From assembly GCA_963678705.1 (NCBI GenBank), contig OY783204.1, positions 25,430,759 to 25,494,758 of the forward strand: 64,000 nt of DNA, given 5' to 3'. The position numbers and the translations under genes were made by a program. Origin of the DNA: Panorpa germanica (Eukaryota > Arthropoda > Insecta > Mecoptera > Panorpidae). Below are positions 35,541 through 52,403 of this stretch, one piece after another. The notes below the pieces were generated by a model. The model ran no database searches. It saw only the letters and a program-made list of their open reading frames with translations, and was not told the DNA's origin. How positions within the stretch are numbered: position 1 is the first letter of the stretch; every line of letters starts with the position of its first letter.

Positions 35541-36646
35541 GTGAAATAGATAAAGATGTATACTATCTTTTGTAATATATATCATTTGTAAGAAGAACGA
35601 TGAATATATTAAAGAAATACAAATACACAAATTTTAACAAGTTGTCTTTATTTTATTATTTATTAATAACAAATAAGCGAAGATTCGAACCTTTTCTGTA
35701 TTAACACAAATAATATTTTCATGTAGTCTGAGATACTTTCTTTCTACTATAGAATTGTTAAACCGGCATAGTATATTTGTGACAGATATATTTATATACT
35801 AATAACGTAATAACATTAAATAATAATTACTAAAAAAAAAAAGTAATTTTCATTTCTTTATTTTTAGTTTATTGATGTAACATGAAACTTTCCTTCTGCT
35901 ACTTATAAGAAAAAATTATAGTAGTATTTTGTCGTTTAATTGATTGTTTACAAATTATAATCACACAGCTATTAAGCAGCGGTGTTGTTTAAGTAATAAC
36001 ATAGTAACAGTAAGTAAGTCGACGTTAAAAAAAAATGAAAGAAATTTAAGCCGCGTTAATAAATGTATTACAGTCCTTTACACAACTGTATTCAGCGGCA
36101 TTTTAAAACTGTGATCTCTCCTTCAGTATTAATTTATAAATGGATATTTTACACTATTTATTATCTGACGATTGTAGTAAATACATAAATTTCTTCTTCA
36201 ACAAGGTCGTTCAAATAAAATCGCCTCGTGAGAACGCAATTTGCAATAGTGAACTTTCAAGAAAATATGAAAATGATTTAGTAATTTATTTAAAATATAG
36301 ATACGAAAAATTGTATTGTATAAATTGCATTTTATAAGATTGTATATTTTGTGAAACACATTTCAATTTATAAATTTAAAACTAACATAAGTTGCGCCAT
36401 TTACAAAATGTTTATCTCTTCTTTTTCTTATAATTTCAATACTCCGATTTAAGAATAAGAATATATAAATTAAAAACTACAGAAAAAACAAAATGAAAAA
36501 AGTTAAAATAATAATTAATAAGTATATTTTTTTACATATATTTCATTAATTATTTCTTTTACTTTTAAATATTTTAATTTTAACATAAATGTATATCCCA
36601 ACATGCCCCAGAAACTCTAACAAGGCAGCCATTTTAATTCTTGTAC
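35541..36646. other. Intergenic between L8 and RpL19
   Basis: AT-rich. A 65-codon frame at 36140-36337 has no family resemblance and I do not call it a gene. Nothing else is supported. Confidence 0.5.
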
Positions 36647-36660
36647 TTCCTTTTTATATA
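36647..36660 (+). promoter_or_regulatory. Pyrimidine tract, probable TOP-type start of RpL19
   Basis: TTCCTTTTTATA lies 30-43 bp upstream of the RpL19 ATG, fitting the pyrimidine-rich transcription start common to ribosomal protein genes. Inferred from position and composition only. Confidence 0.35.
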
Positions 36661-36689
36661 CGTCGAAGTGAAGCAAGCACACAAACACA

Positions 36690-38173
36690 ATGAGGTACTT
36701 TCTTAAAATAATAATTATAAATCATATTTAAACTAAAACTGTTATGTGTTATACCTAATTTTAATATTGTTACTTGGTTTATTGATTAAAATAAAATATG
36801 AGGTATTTATGTAAAACTAAAGTGAAAATTTGTTGAAGTTTAATTCGCCACATGGTGAAATATTTTTAATTTGTTTAATTTATCTCGAATTTTAATGTTC
36901 CACATAATCTAAAATAAAGTGTTACCAAATACTTATTATAATATCTTAAATTTGTTTTGTTCCTTCTATTTTAATATATTGAACCTAATTAGAATTATAA
37001 CCTAAAATGTATCCGAACCAGAGTCACTGTTTGAATATGCTTATGCTCTCATAGTGCTATTGGTATTCGGAGATCAAACGTCCAATTTATGCCCTGGCTA
37101 AGTTTATAAAACATATTTAGACAGGCACACACTTGGAGACAATTTATTAATAACAATTAATCTATGTAACTATGTCTTTTGATATGTTTTTAATATACAC
37201 GTTGTGTTTACAGTTCGCTCAAGCTTCAGAAGAGGCTTGCGGCCTCTGTTATGAGGTGCGGAAAAAAGAAGGTCTGGCTTGATCCTAATGAAATTAATGA
37301 GATCGCAAACACAAACTCAAGTAAGTTTAATTCTATGCATTTGTATATAGTTTTCTTTAAATGATGATCAAACTTTCTGACACCTCTAATGAATCAATGT
37401 GATATCAAACTTAATAAATGGAACTGAGAAGTTAACATTTATTTTATTGTTAAACAACATATGTTATTTTGCTAAGTTTGTTCTTAATTCATAATTATAG
37501 GACAAAACATCCGTAAATTGATCAAGGATGGTCTCATCATCAAAAAACCTGTAGCTGTGCATTCCCGATCACGAGTCCGCAAAAACACCGAAGCCCGCAG
37601 GAAGGGTCGTCATTGTGGATTTGGTAAAAGGAAGGGTACAGCAAACGCTCGTATGCCCCAAAAGGTGTGTAACACAATATAAATATACTGTTACAAAACT
37701 GATCAACATGATGATTTATTTATTTCTGACACCTCTTATGAACCATTGTGATTCTAATTATATATTTTTAAAACTGATTATCTATTTTTCTGAATGTATA
37801 TAAATAAATTCTATTTATGATTATTTAATAAGTGTTTAATATATTTTAGGTTCTCTGGGTTCAACGTATGCGTGTCCTTAGGCGGTTATTGAAAAAGTAT
37901 CGTGATGCTAAAAAAATCGATCGTCATCTTTACCATGCTCTATACATGAAATCCAAGGGTAACGTGTTCAAAAATAAACGTGTCTTGATGGAATACATTC
38001 ACAAAAAGAAGGCAGAGAAAGCACGCTCCAAAATGCTTAGTGACCAAGCTGAGGCCAGAAGAAATAAGGTCCGCGAGGCACGTAAACGTCGTGAGGAAAG
38101 GATTGCTTCTAAGAAACAAGAATTATTGCAATCATATGCCCGTGAAGACGAAGCTGCTGCCGCTAAGAAATAA
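36690..38173 (+). CDS. RpL19: 60S ribosomal protein L19 (eL19)
   Basis: Four exons, 199 aa: 36690-36694 (ATG plus two bases), 37214-37320, 37501-37664, 37850-38173. The protein starts [20 protein letters not shown] and carries the near-invariant [19 protein letters not shown] and [14 protein letters not shown] segments. A long basic, alanine/arginine/lysine-rich C-terminal helix ends AAAAKK. It is a structural component of the large cytosolic ribosomal subunit. The length and the split of the start codon from the rest of the gene by a first intron fit animal RpL19 genes. Highly confident by sequence. Confidence 0.97.
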
Positions 38174-39281
38174 ATTTACTGACTTACATGTATTGTATTA
38201 ATAATTAATATAAATAAATGTATTTCATAACTATAAAATATATTATTTGTAATCTAATATCTTATTTGATTAATTCTTAACTAAGATTTTTTAGTTACAT
38301 TAAATGTAATATTTTTGAAGGTAACTTATTTTAACTACATTATTAATATAAAACTGCAACATTTACATTACGCTGTTCTTGAACTCATGGCTATCGCAAA
38401 AGTTATCTAACAGGGTTAAGATCGCAAGAAATCAACAGTACGTTGTTGTTCAACCGATACAGTATCTGCTCTGCAGTTACAATTTATTCCTAATGTTCCA
38501 TTGACCAAGTCTATTAACTTTTCGATAACATTAAATTCAGCAAACTCCTTTTGTTATATTAATGGCGACTTTTTACCTTGCTGGTAAAAGCCTTCTTTTT
38601 TATTAAAACTCAAAATATTTTCAGAACTTAGCTCTTCCTTTTGCAATGAACAATAAAAATCGATTTTTCTCAAAAATTCCAAGTTTTAAATATTTTATAG
38701 TTTCATATTTTAATGAGTTTAAAAATTTTTATGTGATCTCCGCTCGGCGTTCAAGATGTGATTAATTAAAATACATACATACAAAGGTGTTAACAAATTA
38801 TTGATACTAACAAGAATGCAGTAAGTTGCTTAAATCGTTAATCTTATTGTGTTTTTTAGTCATAAAAAGGTTTTTTTTAATGCTTTATTGATCTTATTTT
38901 TTAGATCTGTTTCTAAAAAGAAAAGAGTGCAAAATCAGGATAATATTCTTGAAGTAGAAAACCTAAATTTATTGATATTATACATAAATAAGAATATTAT
39001 AATCAATTATAATTGTTTATTTACAGCCTTTATCATTATTTTAAATTAAATATTGCGCAATTACCACAGAAGCCATCTATTTTTTAAATATATAACTTTG
39101 CTCTCAATGCATCTTCCGGACGCAGAATCCAATGAGTGGATTAGCTGGCTGCTCAGAATTTATATACGTTTGGTGGTCTAAAATCTCAAACGGTTTTTAA
39201 CACTTCTTTGCTGTTCGCGATCTCGCCCTATTAACTTGTATATTCTTGAATTAATTTAATCTATAAAATTAACATTAGAAA
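38174..39281. other. Intergenic between RpL19 and beta-tubulin
   Basis: AT-rich. A 66-codon frame near 38849-39049 has no recognisable character. A TATATAA-like phrase near 39090 and a more GC-balanced stretch at 39105-39240 may include the tubulin promoter. Confidence 0.4.
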
Positions 39282-40860
<1,579 letters not shown>

Positions 40861-41419
40861 GGAATATTGTATTATTGACGTAAAGTTTAATTTTTTATAA
40901 TCTTTTAGTGTAAGCATAAAGTACATTTGTTGAATTGGGAAGATGATTAATAATTAATTAATGTACTTTTCAGGCAAAGATAGATTTTCTGTCTAAAAAT
41001 TAATTTTATGCATATCTTTATTCTTGTTGTAATATATCCTAAGTCGTTATTTGTTTAAATATTTAAATAACTCACAGCATTAAGATCTGAAAATTAATAT
41101 AAGGAATATGTACAAGCTTATTCGAATAAAGTTAGCGTTATGATTTTATAATTATTGTGTTTTTATTTTTACTGTTGTAACTTGCTATATTAAGTTATTG
41201 TATATTGCAATAATTTATCAAAACATGCTTTACTTGTAAGTTAGCCAGAATAATAATAAGAAGTTGGAGATTGTTGTATTCTTTTAGTAAAACAATGTGG
41301 AGTTTTTAACAATTAATTCTGTCAGTTTATGACAATGACATTTTTGACAATGCGAAGTCCTATTGAATATCTGTTAGGAGGTGTAAGTCAAGTAAACAAC
41401 AATTAAAAATCGTAGAAAA
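40861..41419. other. Intergenic between beta-tubulin and the METTL25B-like gene
   Basis: The first part probably is tubulin 3' UTR, with an AATAAA signal near 41125. No other feature seen. Confidence 0.45.
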
Positions 41420-44455
<3,036 letters not shown>

Positions 44456-44958
44456 GGTATAAATATTTCATTGACTAGATAGAAGAAATTATATTTTTGT
44501 ATAGATATTTTTTTTAATATACAATTTTAAATATTATAATTAAGTTTAATTATTAATTGTTCTAATTTGAGAATATATTAGTTGCAATCGTTTCAGATCT
44601 ATGTGGGTTGTAATTATTAAATTACTTTGATTTAGTACGTTGGTTACACATTATTTCAAATACTATTTTCTAATTGGAATGGTTTTTTTTTTCTTTTTGA
44701 AATATAATTTTGGTACTGATCCTAAACATATAAGGAGCTCATAGTATATTCAAATAAAAAGAATTTTCTATAAGTCTGAATGCTAATAACAATGAATATA
44801 ATATAAGTAAAATGAAGAGGTTGTTATTTTACATTATATTACGTAATCCTTGGAAGAACACAAAACATATTTTGTTCTTCTTAAACGTGTTAAGCAATAG
44901 ATTAACAAGTTCCATCGTAAATTATTTATTAAAATATATTGTTAAGACTAGTAGACCG
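44456..44958. other. Intergenic after the METTL25B-like gene
   Basis: AT-rich; probably 3' UTR plus spacer. Nothing else supported. Confidence 0.45.
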
Positions 44959-45507
44959 GGCGCTAGAGGTAAGTGAGTATGCAAAATGTGAGGACCGAAT
45001 TCCACCAATGGATTTAAGTTAAGAAAAGGTCAAAAATTAATAATGCGGATCTTGCCGGTCAAATATTTGGTCCATTTTTTTTTACCCCTCTACTCTTATT
45101 TGTAAAGGAAATGTATTAAGTACAATCTATAAAATCATTTTAATGATTATTTCAGTAATAATTTATACTTTTTTCTAATGGTGAAAGTGAGGATGAATTG
45201 TTAAATGAAAAAAATAAAATAAAAATAAAAGTAATAAAATCTTCGCAAAATATCGCATATCCTTTCACCCAGTGATTCAGCAGCTAAATGGCATCCTAGA
45301 AAATGTTTCTTTGTATGAGAACCATCGAACCATAGACCAAGACACCCGATATTTGCTAAGTATAGGAGAGGGGATGTGAAGGGAGCGGGAAGGGACCATC
45401 ACAGCTGGTGGCAAGATATGTTTTGTTGTTATTTGGGGTCTCAGGTATAAGAATCCGACCATAGTTGCCGGTCCTCACATTTTGCATACTCAACTACCTA
45501 TAGCGCC
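44959..45507. mobile_element. Family E terminal-inverted-repeat element
   Basis: About 549 bp with 39-bp near-perfect inverted ends: GGCGCTAGAGGTAAGTGAGT on the left; the complement of the right end reads GGCGCTATAGGTAGTTGAGT. A further shared ATGCAAAATGTGAGGACCG follows on each side. The interior has an A-rich part and a more GC-balanced part. I could not find a matching target duplication. No credible transposase. Confidence 0.7.
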
Positions 45508-45840
45508 TGCACTATAGATCATTTCTTTGGCTTTAAAAATGAAGAAAAATTTGTTTGTTACTTCTAAATTAACGGTGTGCGCTCAATGAATCTTTGAAAT
45601 GTTCATCTTAGTAAATTTTTCCGTCATTTCTTGTGTGATAAACAATTTGTACGAACTCTTGTCACGCTCATGAGGAATTCAATGAACGTTCGTTATTTCA
45701 TTATTTAAGAGCAATAGTTGCAGTCTATTGAACATTTTGATTGAACGATAATTAATTATTTTTAACATTTGTAAATTAATGAACACAGTGAAATTAAACG
45801 TTCATCAAAATCATACATTTATGTATATCAAAACTAGTAA

Positions 45841-46583
45841 GGGGGCGTCCATAAATTACGTGAGGTGTTTTTTTAAATTTTCTGTACCTCCCTCCCCCCT
45901 GGTGAGATGTCGTGAGATTTTATTCAACCCCCTCCCCCATCCCCCAATCTCACGTGAGATTTTTCAAAATGTGGGTTTCTTACGTAAACGCGTTGGATTG
46001 TTATTGTAAAAAGAAAAAAAAAATTTGCTTCGTGCTTTTATTTACGACTAGTTAAGACTAGTAATCAATATTGCTGAGAGTTTAATTATAAGTGTAATAA
46101 AAATTTAACAATAGAATACTTAAATCGTCATTACTGTGATTAAAAAAAGAATATCTACTCTAATTCAGTCCATGGAGAATCATGCGCGGTCTCAAGAGAG
46201 ACTATAACGCTTGGATAAAATTCGCCTTTATTCGGTTCTACTGTGCGAGGTAGTGCCGCCCGTATTCGGACGGCTTTGTAGCGTGCAGTCTGAGAGCTCC
46301 AGAGCGATCTCATTACATTTACATGGTTCGGATAGGTAAAGCGTAGTAGCCCGTATACGTCCGGCAGAAATTCGCTTAAATACGGTCCCATACTGAGACA
46401 GGCCTTAAGCATGTACAATCTAGATTAAATGGACCAAAATAGTATAATTTTTTTTTGTTTCAATCAGAAAAAAAATTGCGTGATATTTGCCGAGACCCCC
46501 CCTCTCTCCAACGGAAGATTAGATGAGATTTGACTCGACCCCCTCCCCCCCTTAAACATCTCACGTAATTTATGGACGCCCCC
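45841..46583. mobile_element. Family F terminal-inverted-repeat element with GC-rich core
   Basis: A 743-bp element with ends GGGGGCGTCCATAAATTACG and CGTAATTTATGGACGCCCCC, flanked on both sides by TAA. Subterminal C-rich runs (CCCCTCCCCC) occur in both arms. The core, 46150-46430, is markedly richer in GC and CpG than anything nearby. An 87-codon minus-strand frame there (46155-46418) resembles nothing I know. It ends 52 bp beyond the PAL stop codon, so it lies in or against the PAL 3' UTR. Confidence 0.75.
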
Positions 46584-46634
46584 TAAATGAATTTAAAAAA
46601 GTTTAAATAAGTTAAAATTCATAAATTAGGTAAA

Positions 46635-49600
46635 TCACGCAAACTGTGGTGTTGATAACATGCTTGTAGTAGGAGTTGGTTCTTCATCACTCTCTTCAGT
46701 ATTAACTTTTTCGAAACCGTCTTTAGTTCTAGATCTTCTTTCCATTAGGTTGCTGAATTTTATACCAGTTGTAGCACTGACTGGTAGATCCCACACTCTA
46801 CGCCGATTGCGAATTCCTGGCAGCCAGATATAAATTGTATATTCATCTTTATATGCATGTGTGTTTTTATTTAAACAAAAAATAGTAAAAAAGCAATATT
46901 TAAAATAAATATATATATTTAGGAAACATGAAGTACATAGACCTAAAGTACATTTCCAATTACAAAAGCAACTATTCCATAGTGACACAATACATTGAAA
47001 TTATAATAACTGCGAATTCTACGAGATATGCTCAAAATTGTGCTTTACAAAATAACTAAAATATCACTAGTAAGAGTTTTCTTAATTATGTCATTAAACA
47101 GACAAATCCCGCTAAACACTAAACGAATATTCATGTATTATTTAACGTAATACTTTTACCTTTTTACGGAAGTATAACATTGTCTTGTTATATAGTCATT
47201 GAATAAATATAAAAGACATTGAAATTTATTAACTTAATTTGAAACATGATGTCAGACATTTATCTCGAAAGTTACATTTTGTTATGTAATCTTACGTTAA
47301 AAATATAAATATAATATAAATTTAACTTCTTTAAAAAGTAAATTTTTCTATATTAAATAAAACCTATATATACGTTACTGTGTTTACCGGGTTGTTATAT
47401 TATTAATCATTAACAAAAAAGCTAAAATAATAATCTCTTTAAATGAGTATAATATACATAACTTTGAACTAAAAAAGTAGATTAAGTCAAACAATGTTAT
47501 GATATTAAAAGTTTAATACTGATATAAGGAAAAGCGCACACTTCAGACATGATTGTCTTATGAGAGAGACAACACCATATACATTAAACAAACACAAACA
47601 ACGCTACTTATTTTATCTAAAGACAATCTTGTCTTGCAAGTGAGTGCGCTGTCGAAAAAATTTGTTCAAAAGTTTTCTCACATTCACTACTAAAATAAAT
47701 AAATAAATATATAGTAAATATAAACAATAAATATTAAAAGCATACTTATAGTTAAAAATAAAAATAAATTTGGTGCGTTTACATAGTCAAATTATAAAAT
47801 TATTAACGTACACATAAATGATAACCATTTACAAACATGCTTCTTTATGATACAAATTATCCCACTACGTTACTAATTTATGATATTCTGCTTGGGCTTC
47901 AATCATACCTCGTTTTCTGCGTCGTGATATTAAGGCTGCAATTCCAAGAATTAATGCGACTAATACAACGAGAAGGGTAACAATAATCAACAGAGTTGCT
48001 GTTGGTTGGGTAGCAATAGAAACAGCTTCTGTTAGAGTTATACCAGCTATTTCAGAAGACTGCTTATCTATAATAAAATAGATACCCGCAAATGTTCATT
48101 GTTACAGTTATGTTATGTTAAAAATTAATAAGAATGTTTGATGCAATTGATAGTTATATCCCAGTAAACTATTTGGTCAGTAACAATCAGAGAAACTTGA
48201 AGAGAATGTTGTTTTTTATTTCAAAAGTATACGTTCACTTATCAGCACGGAAGTCATTGCGCGCATCGTATCAAACAAATTTAATAACAAGTTACAGGTT
48301 TGTGTCATTTATTTGCACCGAGCCGGAGGTATGCATCATATCGTCAGTAGTGGAAATAGGTTTGGCCAAGTTTTGGCGAAGTGTCTATTTTTTTCTATTC
48401 ATTTCCTAATCTGCCAACACGCAAGTAAGTACAAGGTCTTCGACTGTTGCGCCTTTCCTCGTCTGCCCATGGGGTATGGGTTCTACAGTCAGAATATTAT
48501 TGTGCCTTTGCGCATTATGGTTTCAATGTCTGTGAATAGCGGAATCTGCAAAGATGCAGTGGACGCACTTGTATGAGTGGCCAAACAAGAATGCTGATAA
48601 GTGAATCCACGAGTACGCGCAACGTACAGGTGGTTTACTGGGATATGACATAAATACCATATTCTAAGAAACCCATTAAAAATTAAGATTTGCTAATTTT
48701 GTGAATATAACATACCAACAGTAGCAGTAGGCTTTGCAATAGATGTGGCTTGACTATTCGATTTAACACTCGTAATTGTGGTTGATTTTATTGCATCTGT
48801 TTCAACTGCAGGTCCAATAAATTTATGTACTTTGTACGGATTAATTTCAACGACATACACTTCTGATCCATCGCTAAAAACATTTTAAGTAATGATGATA
48901 TATTATATTTGTAGAATTTAATTAGTTTTATGTGAATTTTATATACCTTGACACAGCAATATCATGTGGATTTGAAAAAACCATATTATTCGGTCCAAAT
49001 TGAGAAATAATTTGTCCTGTCGTCATACTAATAACAAAACCTCTTATTGGATGTGGCGGGTATAGAATTTCAGGTCCGTTAACCACATATAATAATCCTC
49101 CTGAAATTCGAAGATTATTCTATTAAATTAATTTCACTTTTTATTCTATTTTTTACGTTTAAATAATATTACCATTAATTGGTGTATAAGCTACACTAAA
49201 TATTCTGAAACCGATAACTGGCGAGTGAAATTCTTGTATGTAAGATCCGTTAGATGCAGAAAAACAAATAACACGTCCATCTTCTCGATCAGCGACCATT
49301 ATCATATCTTTCTCTTCAGCAAGAGCTAGAGCATGTGGCACTGCCATAGTGTATGGTAAGTATTCTACTGGCGCACCAATACCAGCAAATGTGTGTTTGC
49401 CCCAGCTAGTTATATATACTCCATACATAGAATATTTAACAATCCTTGAGTTACAATATCCATCAGATACAAAGAAATCTCCAGATTTTAAAACCGCGAC
49501 AGCAGTTGGCTTGCAAAATTTATCTTGCAGACCTGGGGAAAATCTTTTCCCTAGAACTAATTGTGGTCGATCTTCTTTCCCATTTGGATAAAATTTCATT

Positions 49601-50360
49601 ACTTGATGTAGAGCAACATCGGTAACCCAAACGTTGTTATCGAAATCAACTGTTAGACCATGGGGCATATAGAATCTGCAACATCAAGACCATTTGGTTA
49701 ATAATTTAAGAATACATTTTAGTACATTACAGAAATATAGTATCCTGATCTACTGACATGCTTCTTCCCCAGGCTAGAGTTAATTTGCCATTTGTAGCGT
49801 TAAAAACAGCAACTGTATCTACATCAATGGGATCACTTCCTTGATATATATTTTCTGTCGAAAAAGAATCCAGTTCCCATACTCTATTTCCACGATGAAA
49901 TACTACTACATTACCAGCTGTATCTAAACTAACAGCGGAAATTTGTCCTAAAGTAACTGTTGGATCAGGCCAGGATGGGACCCATGTTGGAGCTACAAAA
50001 ATATAAATATTTTCATCTTGTTTTCAATTATAAGTGTTGGGTAGAAAAAGTGCATACTGTAATTAAGTTTTTTCAATGTCTCTTCAACGTTTAATGGTGG
50101 AGATCTAACAATATTTTCTGGATATCGAGCATAAGGAGCTGGCATTTCTGAGTCTAAATTATAATCGGAATATTTTCGTTGAGAATAGTATTGTGCCTGT
50201 AAATATTAAAATGTAATTGAATTTGTAAGAAACCATATGTTAAGGTTTAGAGCTATCTATACAACACATATGGGGTACGTACATTCTGTGACAATGCTGA
50301 TAAAAACAAACATAGTAGAACAATTAAATATTGAATCGTAGACACGGAAAAGTCAGTCAT
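46635..50360 (-). CDS. Pal: Peptidyl-alpha-hydroxyglycine alpha-amidating lyase, membrane-anchored
   Basis: Eight exons, 535 aa: 50283-50360, 50058-50196, 49758-49992, 49173-49675, 48947-49100, 48716-48873, 47909-48067, 46635-46816. PAL cleaves peptidyl-hydroxyglycine to the amidated peptide plus glyoxylate, the last step of neuropeptide amidation, in the secretory pathway. A signal peptide (about 1-25) precedes an NHL-type propeller with the family's MPHGLTVD, DGYCNSRI, VPHALAL, ADREDGRV and NPHDIAV motifs, which carry the metal-ligand histidines and the catalytic Tyr/Arg. A hydrophobic segment at about 447-469 (starting TLLIIVTLLVVLVALI) is followed by a basic cytosolic tail with GFEKVNTEESDEE, resembling GFDRLSTEGSDQE of mammalian PAM. 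No monooxygenase (PHM) domain is present, as expected in insects. Introns 6 and 7 contain MITEs. A splice acceptor one base before the ATG implies an unplaced 5' UTR exon upstream. Confidence 0.93.
47108..47391. mobile_element. Family C MITE, copy C1, in PAL intron 7
   Basis: A 284-bp element with ends CCCGCTAAACAC and GTGTTTACCGGG and no coding capacity. Diverged relatives are near 52883-53219 and 62280-62578, sharing TTTAACGTAATA-type and CGAAAG-type internal phrases. Confidence 0.55.
48170..48642. mobile_element. MITE family B, copy B4, in PAL intron 6
   Basis: A 473-bp element with ends CCCAGTAAACTATTTGG and TGGTTTACTGGG, flanked by TA. Inner inverted repeat TTCACTTATCAGCA and TGCTGATAAGTGAA. 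The two open frames it contains (48134-48409, 48313-48576) are by-products of a locally less AT-rich sequence. Confidence 0.65.
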
Positions 50361-51181
50361 TCTGTAATAAAAACTATTAACAGTTAGTTTCACAAAACCT
50401 TACTTTAATATCCTAGAATAAAAAGTAATTGTACAAAACTAAGAACTTATTTACTTCAAAATAACTTAATATTTCAGTTTATTAAAATAAACAGATTTAA
50501 TATTATTTTAATAAACATTAGTTGACAAGTGGTTGTGACTCTACAATTAAAACCTGTTAAAAACTCGCAAAACACCACTTATGAGAAGAAAGTACAATAA
50601 ACAAGCAACTTCATAGCATGCGGCCTCCTGGCTCCTTGACAGATCAAATTGACAGCATATTTAGATGTGTGTGACTTCTGCTACTGGCTACATATCTAAA
50701 CGTAATATTATTGTGACGGCCTCTAAACCGTAATGGAGTAAAGTTTTGTGTTGTTCAGGTTTAGCCTGACATTTTAATATTTTTAAATTAACAGCTCAAA
50801 TGATTTTATAATTTTGTGGTTTTATTTAGTTATATGAATTAAAATACGTAATAAATACTTAGTTTAATATTCATTGTGAGGTTATAAGACATAAAAATAT
50901 AAATTTGTTGTGGTGTTTTGGACATGCTTGTGTATGAAAAAAATCAAAACATATGAAGTGGTTATAATAGAAAAGTTTCCTTTAAAAAATTAGATTACAG
51001 AGAGGTATGTTATCATTTTTATATATTTTAAAATTAATTTGCGGCATATTGTCTTTTTTTGGTTAATTGTATTTTTTTTTGCAAAAAATTTGCATACTTG
51101 TTGCTAGTGTGGGGCTGCCACTCTTGCAAGTTATCAAGGTCGTTAGGGCCCGCGGCGATGAAATGAAGGTTGGCTGATTAG

Positions 51182-51205
51182 TGATGTCATAGCATAGTGA
51201 CATCA
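51182..51205. promoter_or_regulatory. Paired CRE/ATF-like sites, inverted
   Basis: TGATGTCA (51182-51189) and TGACATCA (51198-51205) form a short inverted repeat about 830 bp upstream of the PAL start codon. The sequence is direct; binding by CREB/ATF-family factors is inferred. Confidence 0.35.
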
Positions 51206-51396
51206 TTCAGAATGTTGCGATCATCTGGGGTCATGATTCTTATTTAGATTTTTTATGTGATTACATTTCTTTTATAAGAGGTTTTTATAGAACATTTTTA
51301 TTGATTATTTTATAAAATATTTAATGTTGTGGTGTTATGCCGTGCCAACTGCCTAAGTATTTGTTATCAACTTCTGTACGCACAAGATCAATCCGG

Positions 51397-51404
51397 TGAC
51401 GTCA
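51397..51404. promoter_or_regulatory. Consensus CRE palindrome
   Basis: A perfect TGACGTCA about 1 kb upstream of the PAL start codon and 190 bp beyond the paired sites. Another perfect copy, 53498-53505, is too far away to assign to PAL. Confidence 0.35.
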
Positions 51405-52403
51405 CCCACAAAATACATTTACATAGTTCATGTATTTAAAAAGGTTTCATGTTTGTCTCAAAACTGTTTCAAATTTGGATGATATTTTTTTAAATTTCTT
51501 TAATTAACCTAATGTTATGCAACCTTCAATCGTAAATACATTTGTTGGTGTACACATAGGTGCGTAATATATTTAAATAAATGTGTTTTAAGTGTTATGT
51601 CTTTTATATCACTTATATTACATTTTAAATTGGCTCAACGATCCTTTACGATTGTATTTTATATTTTTAAATTTAGTAGATGCCAATACAATTGTTTATT
51701 GGTTAATAAAATGAATATTAATACATTTATAAATAATTTAAAATTCAAATGAACAAGTTAATAAACTTTGTTCATAATATTATGCTATATACATGCCGTA
51801 AACATGTAAAGAACTAAACATATTTATTTCCAATTATATTTATAGAACTTTCATATTTATTTACTATACTATCTGCATTTTGTAAACTATTTTTTGCAAT
51901 AAGTATAATCTATAACAGGAGAATACCCATGCACTCGTCAAAACAATAAACAAAAACAAATAATACAGAACGTAGAAACGATAAACCTTGATTAACGTCA
52001 ACGTACAAAACCATCGCATACTTTTGTGACCACTTTACGACCACTATTAGTGGTTTTGTTAAAGATGTGGTCACAAAATCAATTCTAGTTTTGTAACAAT
52101 TTTTAAAATTGTTACAGAACAATTTATTTCATCTGTTATTTAGTTTTTTCAACGTCAAATAATCTACCTAACGAAAAGGAAGCTAAATGTAGAATACTAA
52201 ATGTGCACTGGTCCGGGGATAGAATCCGAATACACTAGGGTCAATTTTCAGATTAACAAATATCAATTTTGCTTCAGTTTTATTGCGCATTAAAAATTAT
52301 TATCATAATTTTTTCTTTATATAAAGAACGAAGATTCTCAGGCTTTTCTTGATATTTGCAGAGCCACAAATAGGTGCTTCAAATTCAATTTTATATGTTA
52401 TCG

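Larger units (their letters stand above)
50361..52403. other. PAL upstream region, no gene recognised
   Basis: Expected to hold the PAL promoter and a 5' UTR exon. A GC-balanced island lies at about 51105-51240. CRE-like sites are listed separately. I see no second coding gene. Confidence 0.5.

Noticed and set aside
35680-35760. B-box-like GGTTCGAATC on the minus strand
   Set aside because: No matching acceptor stem or anticodon arm could be drawn; not called as a tRNA.
36140-36337. 65-codon ORF upstream of RpL19
   Set aside because: No family character, AT-driven composition, no visible splice partner.
46155-46418. 87-codon minus-strand ORF in family F element
   Set aside because: Resembles no protein I know; probably a by-product of the GC-rich core. 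Kept only as part of the finding on that core.
48134-48576. Two overlapping plus-strand ORFs in PAL intron 6
   Set aside because: Lie almost wholly within MITE B4, with no coding similarity.
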